From positions 1 to 41,200 of the forward strand of contig NZ_JAOQJF010000030.1 of the NCBI RefSeq assembly GCF_025567195.1: a stretch of 41,200 nt of DNA. The letters run 5' to 3'. The position numbers were made by a program, and so were the translations under genes. The notes below the pieces were generated by a model that was not told the origin of the DNA, did not search any database, and saw only the letters and a program-made list of their open reading frames with translations. Of this stretch, positions 1-7,476 are shown piece by piece. Source of the stretch: Alitiscatomonas aceti (GTDB taxonomy: Bacteria > Bacillota > Clostridia > Lachnospirales > Lachnospiraceae). The number at the start of each line of letters is the position of its first letter. Within the stretch, counting starts at the first letter, position 1.

Positions 1-67
1 TTATCGTACACCATACGAAGCCCGGATGGCAGCGTAACTGATTCATGATATTTTTTAGCCACAAGTG

Positions 68-604
68 TTACAAAAATGCTTGACCACAACAATACACAGA
101 CACCCCTATTGCTGCCAACAGGGACCAGTCTATTTTTGTATACTGGCTGCTGACCGCATTACACAGCCACACGACAAACCAGCATGTAAAAAGCAGCATC
201 GTTTTGGACAAGAATAAAAATACCATACGGGCCTCTGATAATGCCGATGTCATTGCCGCTGCAAATCCCTGGTCTCTGGAAACCGTTCCGCAAAGGGTCA
301 GCACAATAAAATCACAGGCATACAAAAGAAACATAAAAAATGCAGTCAACGGCAGCACGTCCACAAAATTCCTCTGGTAAACCAGACATCCTCCAAGAGC
401 CATCAATAAAACTCCAAGTACCGTTGTCCAGGCGGAAAACAGCACATACTGGTTGATCCCCCATACCACCGCCGTCAGAACGGCCGCAGCCGCCGCCAGT
501 CTTATTCCCCCGGGCCTTTTTTCTCCCAGGAGCTTTGCCGGCACTGCGATTCCCAGAGCCGACTCAGCCAGCGACGCAAGAATCTCGAACAGATGAATCA
601 TCAT
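68..604 (-). CDS. Sensor histidine kinase, N-terminal membrane part (probably frameshifted, runs off window edge)
   Basis: This 178-residue ORF is almost entirely hydrophobic, with about six membrane helices. Its ATG overlaps the TGA of the LytTR response regulator (ATGA, 602-604), so the two are translationally coupled. That is the usual arrangement for AgrC/GHKL-type kinases, which carry six membrane helices before a cytoplasmic kinase domain. Here the frame stops at 68-70 inside the last helix, with no kinase domain. The -1 frame from about position 105 stays open to base 1 and reads as a membrane helix followed by a charged segment beginning AKKYHES. One missing G in the GGGG run (minus strand, about 102-106) would join the two frames. 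I infer a frameshifted or misassembled kinase gene. The kinase identity rests on context and topology, because no catalytic motif lies inside the window. Confidence 0.6.
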   Translation of the reverse strand: MMIHLFEILASLAESALGIAVPAKLLGEKRPGGIRLAAAAAVLTAVVWGINQYVLFSAWTTVLGVLLMALGGCLVYQRNFVDVLPLTAFFMFLLYACDFIVLTLCGTVSRDQGFAAAMTSALSEARMVFLFLSKTMLLFTCWFVVWLCNAVSSQYTKIDWSLLAAIGVSVYCCGQAFL

Positions 605-1326
605 ATCAGCTTCCCCCAGTATGTGCGGATCCTTCGTTTCAGCTCCTCAATGCGGCCAGGACTGGAAGGGATCTCGTGTCCTGTATCCATCCGCACATTC
701 CCATCCCCAACGCTCCGCACATGGAACAGATTCAGGATGATCCCCCGGTCCAGGAAAAATATTTCCTCGTCGCTCCCAAGCGCCTGGTACAGCCGGTCCA
801 GTGTCGTTCTCTCGTACAGACTTCGTCCGTCTGTCATGACGAAAACAGCGTTCTTCTGGTCCTTATAAATATAAACCACCTCCCGGTGGGAAAACTTAAT
901 GCATCGTTTCTGGTTCTGGATCACATAAAAATAATGACTTTCCAGACATTCCAGATGGGAAAACAGATCGTCCAGGATACGCGGCAGCTCCCTGTCCAGA
1001 TCCTCCTTCATCATATACCGGAAAATTCCCGTCCCACAGGCTCCCACTGCGTACTTCATGTGGGAAGTCAGAAAAATAATACACGCCATTTTCGATTTTT
1101 TCCGTATTTCCTCTGCGATCTCGATCCCGGAATAATCCTGCATCTCTATGTCCAGGATATATGCGTCAAAAATCTCTCCCCGCTCTGTCATTCCCATAAG
1201 AATATCGCTGTCGCTAAAAGCGGAAAATTTTACATTCCTGGCCTTTTCCACACAAAACATTTCCGCCCGTTCCTTTAAAAGTTCTAAAAACCTTCTGTCA
1301 TCATCGCACAAAGCCACCCGGAACAC
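601..1326 (-). CDS. LytTR-family response regulator (AgrA/LytR type)
   Basis: Two-domain regulator of 241 residues. The receiver domain (1-125) has the acidic pair in CDDD (D8, D9), the likely phosphoacceptor D59 in YILDIEMQ and the FLTSH switch region. The LytTR DNA-binding domain (about 140-241) shows the family's HREVVYIYKD and FLDRGIILNLFHV stretches. It would be phosphorylated by the membrane kinase encoded immediately downstream and bind promoter DNA. The start is taken as GTG 1326: it has an AGAGGTGG ribosome site four bases upstream. An in-frame ATG at 1365 lies only five bases after a TATAAT box, so it would sit at or before the transcription start. Both genes would be expressed from the promoter at 1371-1399. 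The regulated targets cannot be told from this window. Confidence 0.9.
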   Translation of the reverse strand: MFRVALCDDDRRFLELLKERAEMFCVEKARNVKFSAFSDSDILMGMTERGEIFDAYILDIEMQDYSGIEIAEEIRKKSKMACIIFLTSHMKYAVGACGTGIFRYMMKEDLDRELPRILDDLFSHLECLESHYFYVIQNQKRCIKFSHREVVYIYKDQKNAVFVMTDGRSLYERTTLDRLYQALGSDEEIFFLDRGIILNLFHVRSVGDGNVRMDTGHEIPSSPGRIEELKRRIRTYWGKLI

Positions 1327-1370
1327 AAAACCACCTCTTCCCCGTTGTTTCAAAAAGTAATTCATAAAAA

Positions 1371-1399
1371 ATTATACCATCGTTTCCTCCCCCTGTAAA
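1371..1399 (-). promoter_or_regulatory. Sigma-A type promoter of the two-component operon
   Basis: The minus strand reads TTTACA (1394-1399), a 17-base spacer, then perfect TATAAT (1371-1376). Transcription would begin near 1364, which excludes the ATG at 1365 and supports the GTG start of the response regulator at 1326. Confidence 0.8.
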
Positions 1400-1426
1400 T
1401 TGCATCATCCGCACCCCGGAATTTAT

Positions 1427-2002
1427 TTACCAGTCCCCACGCTTCAGCGCTGCCGACAGGCGGACCAGCCGGTATATCCTGTATACGAAAAGGAACGGGC
1501 CGGAAACGGCCGAAAGGATACAGGACACGAGGAAGATCCCCACATCGTCCTGCCGCTGGTGGTTGGCGGAGGCCGCGTATTTCGCAGTAAACGGCTCCAT
1601 TTTCAGCATATCCAGCTCTGCCTGGTGGCGGAATGTGGGATAGTCGATGCGTATAAAGGAGCTGAAGGGCGCAAAGAAGCAGATCGCCAGAAACAGGATC
1701 CCTCCGGTCCTGGATGGATAAAACATATCGAAAAAGAACTGGTCATTCATCAGGACATTGCCAAAAAACAGAGGGATGACCACATCCCCTCCCGGCTTCT
1801 GAAAATAATAGACCGAGCAGATATGGTTCCGGAAGGCCAGCACCGATCCCACAAGGGCCGCTCCCACAAGGAAAGAAACGATCAGCCGCTTCCGGAGCTT
1901 TTTCACTTCCTTCCCGGCACAGTTCCGGCAGACACCCAGCCTGGCACCGCTTTCGGTGAGTTCTTTATAACAGTCCCGGCATATTTTCTTTCTCTCTGTC
2001 AT
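1427..2002 (-). CDS. Zinc-ribbon membrane protein of unknown function
   Basis: Protein of 191 residues. The N-terminus has two Cys-x2-Cys knuckles (CRDC near residue 8 and CRNC near residue 25), likely a small zinc ribbon. Three or four hydrophobic segments follow (about 40-57, 100-115 and 155-175), the last followed by a basic tail. AGGGAGGAATGGAGT directly precedes the ATG, so the start is well supported. Transcription would come from the promoter at 2091-2118. The gene is monocistronic and ends just before the promoter of the response regulator. I do not recognise a named family; treatment as a zinc-ribbon-anchored membrane protein is descriptive only. Confidence 0.8.
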   Translation of the reverse strand: MTERKKICRDCYKELTESGARLGVCRNCAGKEVKKLRKRLIVSFLVGAALVGSVLAFRNHICSVYYFQKPGGDVVIPLFFGNVLMNDQFFFDMFYPSRTGGILFLAICFFAPFSSFIRIDYPTFRHQAELDMLKMEPFTAKYAASANHQRQDDVGIFLVSCILSAVSGPFLFVYRIYRLVRLSAALKRGDW

Positions 2003-2090
2003 ACTCCATTCCTCCCTTCCCGTCTGAAACCTCCGATCTTGATTTCAATATTTTTCACACTACATCGAATTAATGTTTGTATTTAACAAA

Positions 2091-2118
2091 AGTATATCAT
2101 TTTTTTCATTTTATTCAA
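2091..2118 (-). promoter_or_regulatory. Promoter for the zinc-ribbon membrane protein gene
   Basis: The minus strand has TTGAAT (2113-2118), a 16-base spacer and TATACT (2091-2096), in very A/T-rich sequence. This predicts a leader of about 80 bases before the ATG at 2002. Confidence 0.6.
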
Positions 2119-2180
2119 TAAACTTTTTCTTACAAATGGTCTCTTTTTCTTAGATCCACGTCTTCCCGTCCATGAAACCA

Positions 2181-2209
2181 TTGAAAATCCCCCGGACCTA
2201 TATTATACT
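2181..2209 (+). promoter_or_regulatory. Promoter of the first ABC-F gene, with a 5'-end stem-loop
   Basis: TTGAAA (2181-2186), a 17-base spacer and TATACT (2204-2209). A 7-bp hairpin (ACCGGGG 2219-2225 with CCCCGGT 2235-2241) would lie at the extreme 5' end of the transcript. The leader up to the ATG at 2327 is about 110 bases and contains no ATG. I see no terminator/antiterminator pair of the kind used to attenuate some ABC-F genes. The 2003-2326 gap otherwise holds only the divergent promoter at 2091-2118. Confidence 0.7.
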
Positions 2210-2326
2210 ATACTATTGACCGGGGGCGCGCCGTCCCCGGTGAAGCCGTGTCCGGAAGCCACCCAGAAAACCGGCTCCTGACAAAAATCCGCAGCCATTC
2301 TATCTGCACGATACAAGGAGGAAATT

Positions 2327-4342
2327 ATGATACTGTCCTGCAGCAGCATCTGCAAATCCTTTGGAAGCGACGACATCTTAAAAAACGCTTCCTTTCATAT
2401 AGAAGAACACGAAAAAGCCGCCATTGTGGGCATCAACGGAGCCGGGAAGTCCACGCTCCTAAAGATCATCACCGGAGAGCTTCCGGCAGACTCCGGGGAA
2501 GTGGTCATCTCCAAGGGAAAGACCCTGGGCTACCTGGCCCAGAACCAGGACCTTTTAAGCCACCGGACCATTTATGATGAAATGCTGGAGGTGAAGCGGC
2601 CGGTGATCGAAATGGAGGAACGGCTCCGGGAGCTGGAGGTCTCCATGAAGCTGGCTGACGGTGAAGAACTGGAGGCCATGATGGATACATACAGCCGCTT
2701 AAGCCACCAGTTCGATCTCATCAACGGCTATGCCTGGAAAAGTGAGATCGTGGGCGTTTTAAAGGGCCTGGGCTTTCCGGAGGAGGAATTCGGAAAACAG
2801 ATCTCTACCCTCTCCGGCGGCCAGAAGACCCGGGTGTCCTTAGGAAAGCTCCTTCTGACCAGCCCGGATATCATCCTTCTGGACGAGCCCACCAACCACC
2901 TGGACATGTCCTCCATTGCCTGGCTGGAGAATTACCTGTTAAACTATAAGGGAAGCGTCATCATCGTGGCCCATGACCGGTATTTCCTGGATAAGATCGT
3001 CACCAAAGTGGTGGAGCTGGACAACGGAAAGGCCACCATCTACCTGGGCAACTATTCTGCGTACAGCGAAAAGCGGGCCCAGATGCGGGCCATCCAGATG
3101 AAGGCCTACTTAAACCAGCAGCAGGAGATCAAGCACCAGGAGGAGGTCATTGAAAAGCTGAAATCCTTTAACCGGGAGAAGTCCATCAAGCGGGCGGAAA
3201 GCCGGGAAAAGATGCTGAATAAGATCGAGGTGCTGGAAAAGCCCACAGAGATCAACGACGCCATGGACATCCGTTTAGAGCCCAATATCTTAAGCGGAAA
3301 CGACGTCTTAACGGTCCGGGACCTGGAGAAGTCCTTCGGCCCCCAGCATCTGTTTTCCCATGTGGATTTTGACGTAAAGCGCGGCGAGCGGGTGGCCATC
3401 ATCGGCGACAACGGCACCGGAAAGACTACGATCCTGAAAATGATCAACGGCCTTGTGACGCCGGATCACGGGGAGATCACCCTGGGCTCCCGGGTCCACA
3501 TCGGCTACTACGACCAGGACCATCAGGTGCTCCATATGGATAAGACCCTGTTTGAGGAGATCTCCGACGCCTATCCAGGCATGAACAACACCCAGATCCG
3601 CAACACCCTGGCCTCCTTCCTGTTTACCGGCGACGACGCCTTTAAGCGCATCGGCGACTTAAGCGGCGGCGAGCGGGGCCGGGTGTCCTTAGCCAAGCTG
3701 ATGCTCTCTGAGGCCAACTTTCTGATCCTGGACGAGCCCACCAACCACCTGGACATCACCTCCAAGGAGATCCTGGAAAATGCCTTAAGCCATTACGGCG
3801 GCACGGTCCTTTACGTATCCCACGACCGTTACTTCATCAACAAAACGGCCACCCGGATCCTGGATCTGACCGGAGGGAAGCTTTTAAATTATATCGGAAA
3901 TTATGACTACTATCTGGAAAAACGGGAAGATATGATGGCGGCCCATTTTGGGACCAGCTCCGACGGGACAGCCAAAGCCCCGGCTGCGGGAGGCTCTGTG
4001 TTCTCCGGAAGCGTGCTCCGGACCGCAGGAGCGGCTGATTCCGGCCAAGCCTCCGTTTCTGTCCAGTCTGTCTCCCCAAACTCTCCTGCCACAGACACAA
4101 AGCTGGACTGGAAGGCCCAGAAGGAGGAACAGGCCCGGCTCCGGAAACGCCAGAACGATCTGAAAAAGGTGGAGGCCGAGATCCATGACCTGGAGACCAG
4201 GGACGGAGAGATCGACGCACTCCTCTGTGACGAAAGCGTCTTCACAGACGTGGCGAGGCTCATGGAGCTTAATAAAGAAAAAGAAGACCTGGCAGCAAAG
4301 CTGGAGGCCCTCTATGAAAAATGGGAAGAGCTGGCGGAATAA
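2327..4342 (+). CDS. ABC-F family ATPase (ribosome-associated type)
   Basis: Soluble protein of 671 residues with two ABC ATPase domains and no membrane segments. Domain 1 has Walker A GINGAGKST (about 35), signature LSGGQ and Walker B LLDEPTNHLD. Domain 2 has GDNGTGKTT, LSGGE and ILDEPTNHLD. They are joined by the charged helical linker typical of ABC-F proteins. The C-terminal extension (about 540-671) has a low-complexity Ala/Ser/Gly stretch and then a Lys/Glu-rich coiled coil, as in YdiF/Uup-like members. ABC-F proteins bind the ribosomal E site and act in translation or antibiotic protection; which role applies here cannot be read from sequence. The start has AAGGAGG five to six bases upstream. 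It stands alone between its own promoter and a terminator that overlaps its stop codon. Confidence 0.95.
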   Translation: MILSCSSICKSFGSDDILKNASFHIEEHEKAAIVGINGAGKSTLLKIITGELPADSGEVVISKGKTLGYLAQNQDLLSHRTIYDEMLEVKRPVIEMEERLRELEVSMKLADGEELEAMMDTYSRLSHQFDLINGYAWKSEIVGVLKGLGFPEEEFGKQISTLSGGQKTRVSLGKLLLTSPDIILLDEPTNHLDMSSIAWLENYLLNYKGSVIIVAHDRYFLDKIVTKVVELDNGKATIYLGNYSAYSEKRAQMRAIQMKAYLNQQQEIKHQEEVIEKLKSFNREKSIKRAESREKMLNKIEVLEKPTEINDAMDIRLEPNILSGNDVLTVRDLEKSFGPQHLFSHVDFDVKRGERVAIIGDNGTGKTTILKMINGLVTPDHGEITLGSRVHIGYYDQDHQVLHMDKTLFEEISDAYPGMNNTQIRNTLASFLFTGDDAFKRIGDLSGGERGRVSLAKLMLSEANFLILDEPTNHLDITSKEILENALSHYGGTVLYVSHDRYFINKTATRILDLTGGKLLNYIGNYDYYLEKREDMMAAHFGTSSDGTAKAPAAGGSVFSGSVLRTAGAADSGQASVSVQSVSPNSPATDTKLDWKAQKEEQARLRKRQNDLKKVEAEIHDLETRDGEIDALLCDESVFTDVARLMELNKEKEDLAAKLEALYEKWEELAE

Positions 4343-4357
4343 CGCCAGCTCTTTTTC
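4326..4357 (+). terminator. Intrinsic terminator overlapping the ABC-F stop codon (probably bidirectional)
   Basis: A perfect 11-bp stem (AAGAGCTGGCG 4326-4336 with CGCCAGCTCTT 4343-4353) has a six-base loop that contains the TAA stop, followed by TTTCTT. On the minus strand the same stem is followed by CCCATTTTTC, so it may also end the convergent lipase transcript. Confidence 0.85.
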
Positions 4358-4375
4358 TTCCTGTCCGGTGCTCTT

Positions 4376-5563
4376 CTATAATCCCCGCTCCTTCAGCCCT
4401 TCGGCCAGATGGATATAAAATTCCATGACATCGAAGCCTTTGTAGTCCTCCCTGGCCAGATCGATCATGTCGCCATGGGAAATACCGCGGAGGTATGTAT
4501 TCTTAAGGGTGCCCCTGAAATTGGTCCACCGGGCAGATTCCTCCGTCACAAGCCCGTCGCTCCCTGCGTCCAGGAGCTTCAAGATCCAGTAGGGGATACT
4601 GAGAAGCCAGCAGCTTGCCCCGCATTTCATCATGCTGGCATAGCTCTGGTAATACACGCTGGCTGAATCCGGATATCTCCGGTTGAATTCCTGTGCCCAG
4701 GCACAGGACAACTGGCGGCTGGCCACATAGGCGTTGGGCGCCCGGTCTCCCAGCATTCCAAAATACCGGTCCATAAGGCCGCAGATCCCCCGGTACAGAA
4801 AATCCGGCAGCTTCATTAAAAGATCCACCAGCATGGAGCCCCGGTGGGGCGTACAGATAGTGGTCAGAGAAGCCACATAGGGGGCCATATGGAGCCCGCT
4901 GATGAGATATCTGGAATCCAGCCCGCCCTTGGAATGGGCAATGATGTTCACCTTCTCCTCCCCGGTCTCCCGGAGGATCTCAAAAATTTTTTCCCTGAGG
5001 ATCCCGGCGTTTTCCTCCACAGTCCCCCAGGCCTCCTGGTGGCCGTAAAAGACCCTGGCTCCATTTTTCTTCAGCGCCCTGGGGATCCGTCCCCAATAGT
5101 TAAAATAATGAAAATCCCGGAAGCCCACACCATGGACCAGCAGCAGCGGATATTTTGTACTGCACACATTCTTTTCCGCCCGCACATCGTCCAGACTGAT
5201 CCTGTAAAGGATATGGTCCGTCTCCTGCTTTGCCAGACCGCGCACATAGAGAGCCAGGCCATAATTTAAAAACGGGATCCACAAAAGCATCCATACCAGC
5301 AGCCGTCTGACGATCCTGAGCCGCCGGCACGCCGCGCACATCCAGCACAGGATCCCCAGAAAACACACATAAGCTGCCAGAAAGCCCAGGATCAGAAAAA
5401 TGCCGGAAAGCCCCGGGCCATGGGTCATCAGATCCCATATCCCGAGGCTTCCAAGGACCGGCATTGTCCAAAGGGTACACGTCAGCGCTCCCGTCAAGAG
5501 CCTTAAAAGCCTTACATGAAGCTTTTCCGCCGCTGTCAGCACGGCCTCATACCGTCCAGCCAT
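4376..5563 (-). CDS. Membrane-anchored alpha/beta-hydrolase (lipase/esterase-like)
   Basis: Protein of 395 residues. Residues 1-110 hold about three hydrophobic helices, so the enzyme is probably membrane anchored. The catalytic part starts at LLLVHGVGFRD (oxyanion region). The nucleophile elbow AHSKGG has the G/A-x-S-x-G form and is followed by LDSRYLISG, as in secreted triacylglycerol lipases. A plausible acid is the Asp of SDGLVTEES and a plausible His that of GISHGDMID near the C-terminus, completing a Ser-Asp-His triad. Substrate is unknown; lipid esters are the natural guess. AAAGGATCACA precedes the ATG. It is the third gene of the HPr-mrp-lipase run, 27 bases after mrp, and converges on the ABC-F gene with a shared terminator. 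Confidence 0.85.
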   Translation of the reverse strand: MAGRYEAVLTAAEKLHVRLLRLLTGALTCTLWTMPVLGSLGIWDLMTHGPGLSGIFLILGFLAAYVCFLGILCWMCAACRRLRIVRRLLVWMLLWIPFLNYGLALYVRGLAKQETDHILYRISLDDVRAEKNVCSTKYPLLLVHGVGFRDFHYFNYWGRIPRALKKNGARVFYGHQEAWGTVEENAGILREKIFEILRETGEEKVNIIAHSKGGLDSRYLISGLHMAPYVASLTTICTPHRGSMLVDLLMKLPDFLYRGICGLMDRYFGMLGDRAPNAYVASRQLSCAWAQEFNRRYPDSASVYYQSYASMMKCGASCWLLSIPYWILKLLDAGSDGLVTEESARWTNFRGTLKNTYLRGISHGDMIDLAREDYKGFDVMEFYIHLAEGLKERGL

Positions 5564-5590
5564 TGTGATCCTTTCTCATCCGGTATATTC

Positions 5591-6433
5591 TTACAGTTTT
5601 TCCACAGCCTCCGCTGCCTTCTCAAGGAATTCTGCCTTCACATATTCCACGGTTCCCTCGTCCACGGAGCCTGCGATCTCCGGACGGATGGGGATCTGGG
5701 CCAGAACGGGGATCCCGTACTCTTTTCCAACTTCCTCCACCTTGCTCTCGCCGAATACAGAGATCTTCTTTCCGCAGTCCGGACACTCCAGATAGCTCAT
5801 GTTTTCAATGAGACCGATGATCGGAACGTCCATCTTTTTAGCCATGTTCACAGCCTTTCCGACGATCATGGAGACCAGCTCCTGGGGAGAGGTCACGATC
5901 AGGATGCCGTCCACCGGCAGGGACTGGAATACGGTCAGCGGAACGTCTCCGGTTCCCGGAGGCATATCCACGAACATATAGTCAATGTCCTTCCAGTAGG
6001 TCTCGTTCCAGAACTGTTTTACAGCGCCTGCGATCACAGGCCCTCTCCAGATCACTGGATCGCTCTCATGCTCTAACAGCATGTTGGAGGAGATCACCTC
6101 GATCCCGGTGGAGGATACCGCCGGTACCAGAAGCTTTCCGTCCGGGGTCACGCAGAGGGGATCGTGGATCCCGAAGGATTTGGGGATGGAGGGACCGGTA
6201 ATATCCGCGTCCAGGATCCCCACCTTATAGCCTCTGGCTCTCATCTGGCACGCCATTAAAGAGGTCACCAGGGATTTTCCAACGCCGCCCTTTCCGCTGA
6301 CAACGCCGATGACCTTCTTTACAGAGCATCCCTCCGCCAGCTTTTCCTCAAAGCTCTTTTTATCCGGAACCCGGCTGTCGCAGTTGGCAGTGCAGGATCC
6401 GCAGTCATGATTGCAATTCTGTGCTTCACTCAT
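5591..6433 (-). CDS. Mrp/NBP35-family P-loop ATPase, Fe-S cluster carrier
   Basis: Protein of 280 residues. The first 20 residues are cysteine-rich (C7, C11, C14, C18), as in NBP35/ApbC-type proteins that hold an N-terminal iron-sulfur cluster. The deviant Walker A is GKGGVGKS. The switch segments are DADITGPS and VDMPPGTGD. A C-terminal CPDC motif supplies the cluster shared by a dimer. The family assembles and delivers [4Fe-4S] clusters to apo-enzymes. Plausible clients here include MutY, IspH, QueH and the ferredoxin-domain aldo/keto reductase, but that link is inference. TGGAGGAATC precedes the ATG. It lies 33 bases downstream of the HPr gene and is probably cotranscribed with it. Confidence 0.93.
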   Translation of the reverse strand: MSEAQNCNHDCGSCTANCDSRVPDKKSFEEKLAEGCSVKKVIGVVSGKGGVGKSLVTSLMACQMRARGYKVGILDADITGPSIPKSFGIHDPLCVTPDGKLLVPAVSSTGIEVISSNMLLEHESDPVIWRGPVIAGAVKQFWNETYWKDIDYMFVDMPPGTGDVPLTVFQSLPVDGILIVTSPQELVSMIVGKAVNMAKKMDVPIIGLIENMSYLECPDCGKKISVFGESKVEEVGKEYGIPVLAQIPIRPEIAGSVDEGTVEYVKAEFLEKAAEAVEKL

Positions 6434-6466
6434 TTTGCTTGATTCCTCCAGATATAGTTTGTTTCT

Positions 6467-6730
6467 TTATTCCTTTAAGCCTGTTTCAATGAGGGTGCAT
6501 ACGGCTTCCAGAGCCTCCTCCTCATCCTTTCCGTCGCAGCAGACCTCCACTTCCGTTCCGCACCGGATTCCGGAAGCCATGACATTTAAAACGCTTTTGG
6601 CATTGATCTGCTGGTCTTTATACAGAATATTCACCTTTGATTCAAATTTCATGGAAGTCTGACATAATAATCCTGCCGGACGCAGATGGAGGCCGGAGGG
6701 ATTTACAACCTGAACTTTTCTTGAAACCAT
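6467..6730 (-). CDS. ptsH: Phosphocarrier protein HPr (PTS)
   Basis: With the start at ATG 6730 the protein has 87 residues, the normal HPr length. The active-site His falls at residue 15 (PSGLHLRPA) and the HPr-kinase target Ser at residue 46 (NAKSVLNVM), exactly as in Gram-positive HPr. It passes phosphate from enzyme I to sugar-specific EIIA proteins. When phosphorylated on Ser46 it serves in catabolite repression with CcpA. AAGGAG lies eight bases before this ATG. A longer frame opening at TTG 6766 starts inside the -10 box and is rejected. No ptsI is nearby, so this is a stand-alone HPr, which is common in Clostridia. Confidence 0.95.
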   Translation of the reverse strand: MVSRKVQVVNPSGLHLRPAGLLCQTSMKFESKVNILYKDQQINAKSVLNVMASGIRCGTEVEVCCDGKDEEEALEAVCTLIETGLKE

Positions 6731-6765
6731 GGACAGAACTCCTTCCCATTTTATACTCTTATGCA

Positions 6766-6794
6766 ATTCTATAATAGTTTGGCAGTTCTGTCAA
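6766..6794 (-). promoter_or_regulatory. Strong promoter of the HPr-mrp-lipase run
   Basis: Minus strand TTGACA (6789-6794), 17-base spacer, TAGAAT (6766-6771). The -35 box overlaps the last codon and stop of queH, so the end of one transcription unit is fused to the beginning of the next. Confidence 0.85.
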
Positions 6795-7411
6795 GGTTTG
6801 GCCTGGCGGCGGGAAAAGACGCAGCCGCAGTAGTCCTGGCGGTAAAGCCCGTATTCCCTGGAAAGCTCCGTGGACCGCTTATAGCCGTTCCGTTTTTTAA
6901 AGTCCGAATTTAAAAAGCGGACGCCGTACCGGGCCCCGGCTTCCTCCCCGATGCGGTTTAACCGCTCCGCATCCTTTAAAGGACTGATGGTGAGGGTGGT
7001 GGTAAAATAGTCGAAGCCCCCCTCCTTTGCCAGCCTGGCGGCCTCCAGAAGGCGCAGCTTAAAGCATTCCGTACACCGGGCTCCTCCCTCCGGCTCCTGC
7101 TCGAGTCCCTTCACAGCCTCGTAAAAGAGCTCCGGACGGTATTCCCCGCAGAGAAAACGGACCGGGTGGACCGTTTCCATTTCCCGGATCAGCCGCTCCT
7201 GCTCCCTGGCCCGTTCCTCATATTCAGAAGCCGGGGAGATATTGGGGTTATAGTAAAAGACTGTGATCGTAAAATACCTGGACAGGTATTCCAGCACATA
7301 GCTGCTGCAGGGAGCGCAGCAGCTATGGAGAAACAATGTGGGCGCCCGCCCTTCCTTTTCTATATTGGAAAGCTCTGCCTCCAGTTCCTTCTGGTAATTT
7401 CTCCGGTTCAT
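6791..7411 (-). CDS. queH: Epoxyqueuosine reductase QueH
   Basis: Protein of 206 residues (former DUF208). It converts epoxyqueuosine to queuosine in the wobble base of tRNAs with GUN anticodons, and is the non-homologous alternative to QueG. The family cysteines are all present: the adjacent pair in HSCCAPCSSY (about 30), CTECF (about 120) and DYCGC near the C-terminus, which bind a [4Fe-4S] cluster and a metal. YYNPNI and LNSDFKK are further family signatures. GGAAGGAAGCG precedes the ATG. It lies 65 bases after rpoD with no clear terminator between, so read-through from rpoD is likely. The other queuosine genes are not in the window. Confidence 0.92.
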   Translation of the reverse strand: MNRRNYQKELEAELSNIEKEGRAPTLFLHSCCAPCSSYVLEYLSRYFTITVFYYNPNISPASEYEERAREQERLIREMETVHPVRFLCGEYRPELFYEAVKGLEQEPEGGARCTECFKLRLLEAARLAKEGGFDYFTTTLTISPLKDAERLNRIGEEAGARYGVRFLNSDFKKRNGYKRSTELSREYGLYRQDYCGCVFSRRQAKP

Positions 7412-7476
7412 AAAAACGCTTCCTTCCGTTGGAAAAGGACAGCCGGATGTGACTCCTGCTGCCCTCTTTCGTTTTC

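Noticed and set aside
2248..2577. Plus-strand frame starting in the ABC-F leader
   Set aside because: It overlaps the ABC-F gene in another frame, has no ribosome site and no family resemblance.
6467..6766. Longer HPr form starting at TTG 6766
   Set aside because: The TTG lies within the -10 box; ATG 6730 gives the exact HPr numbering (His15, Ser46).
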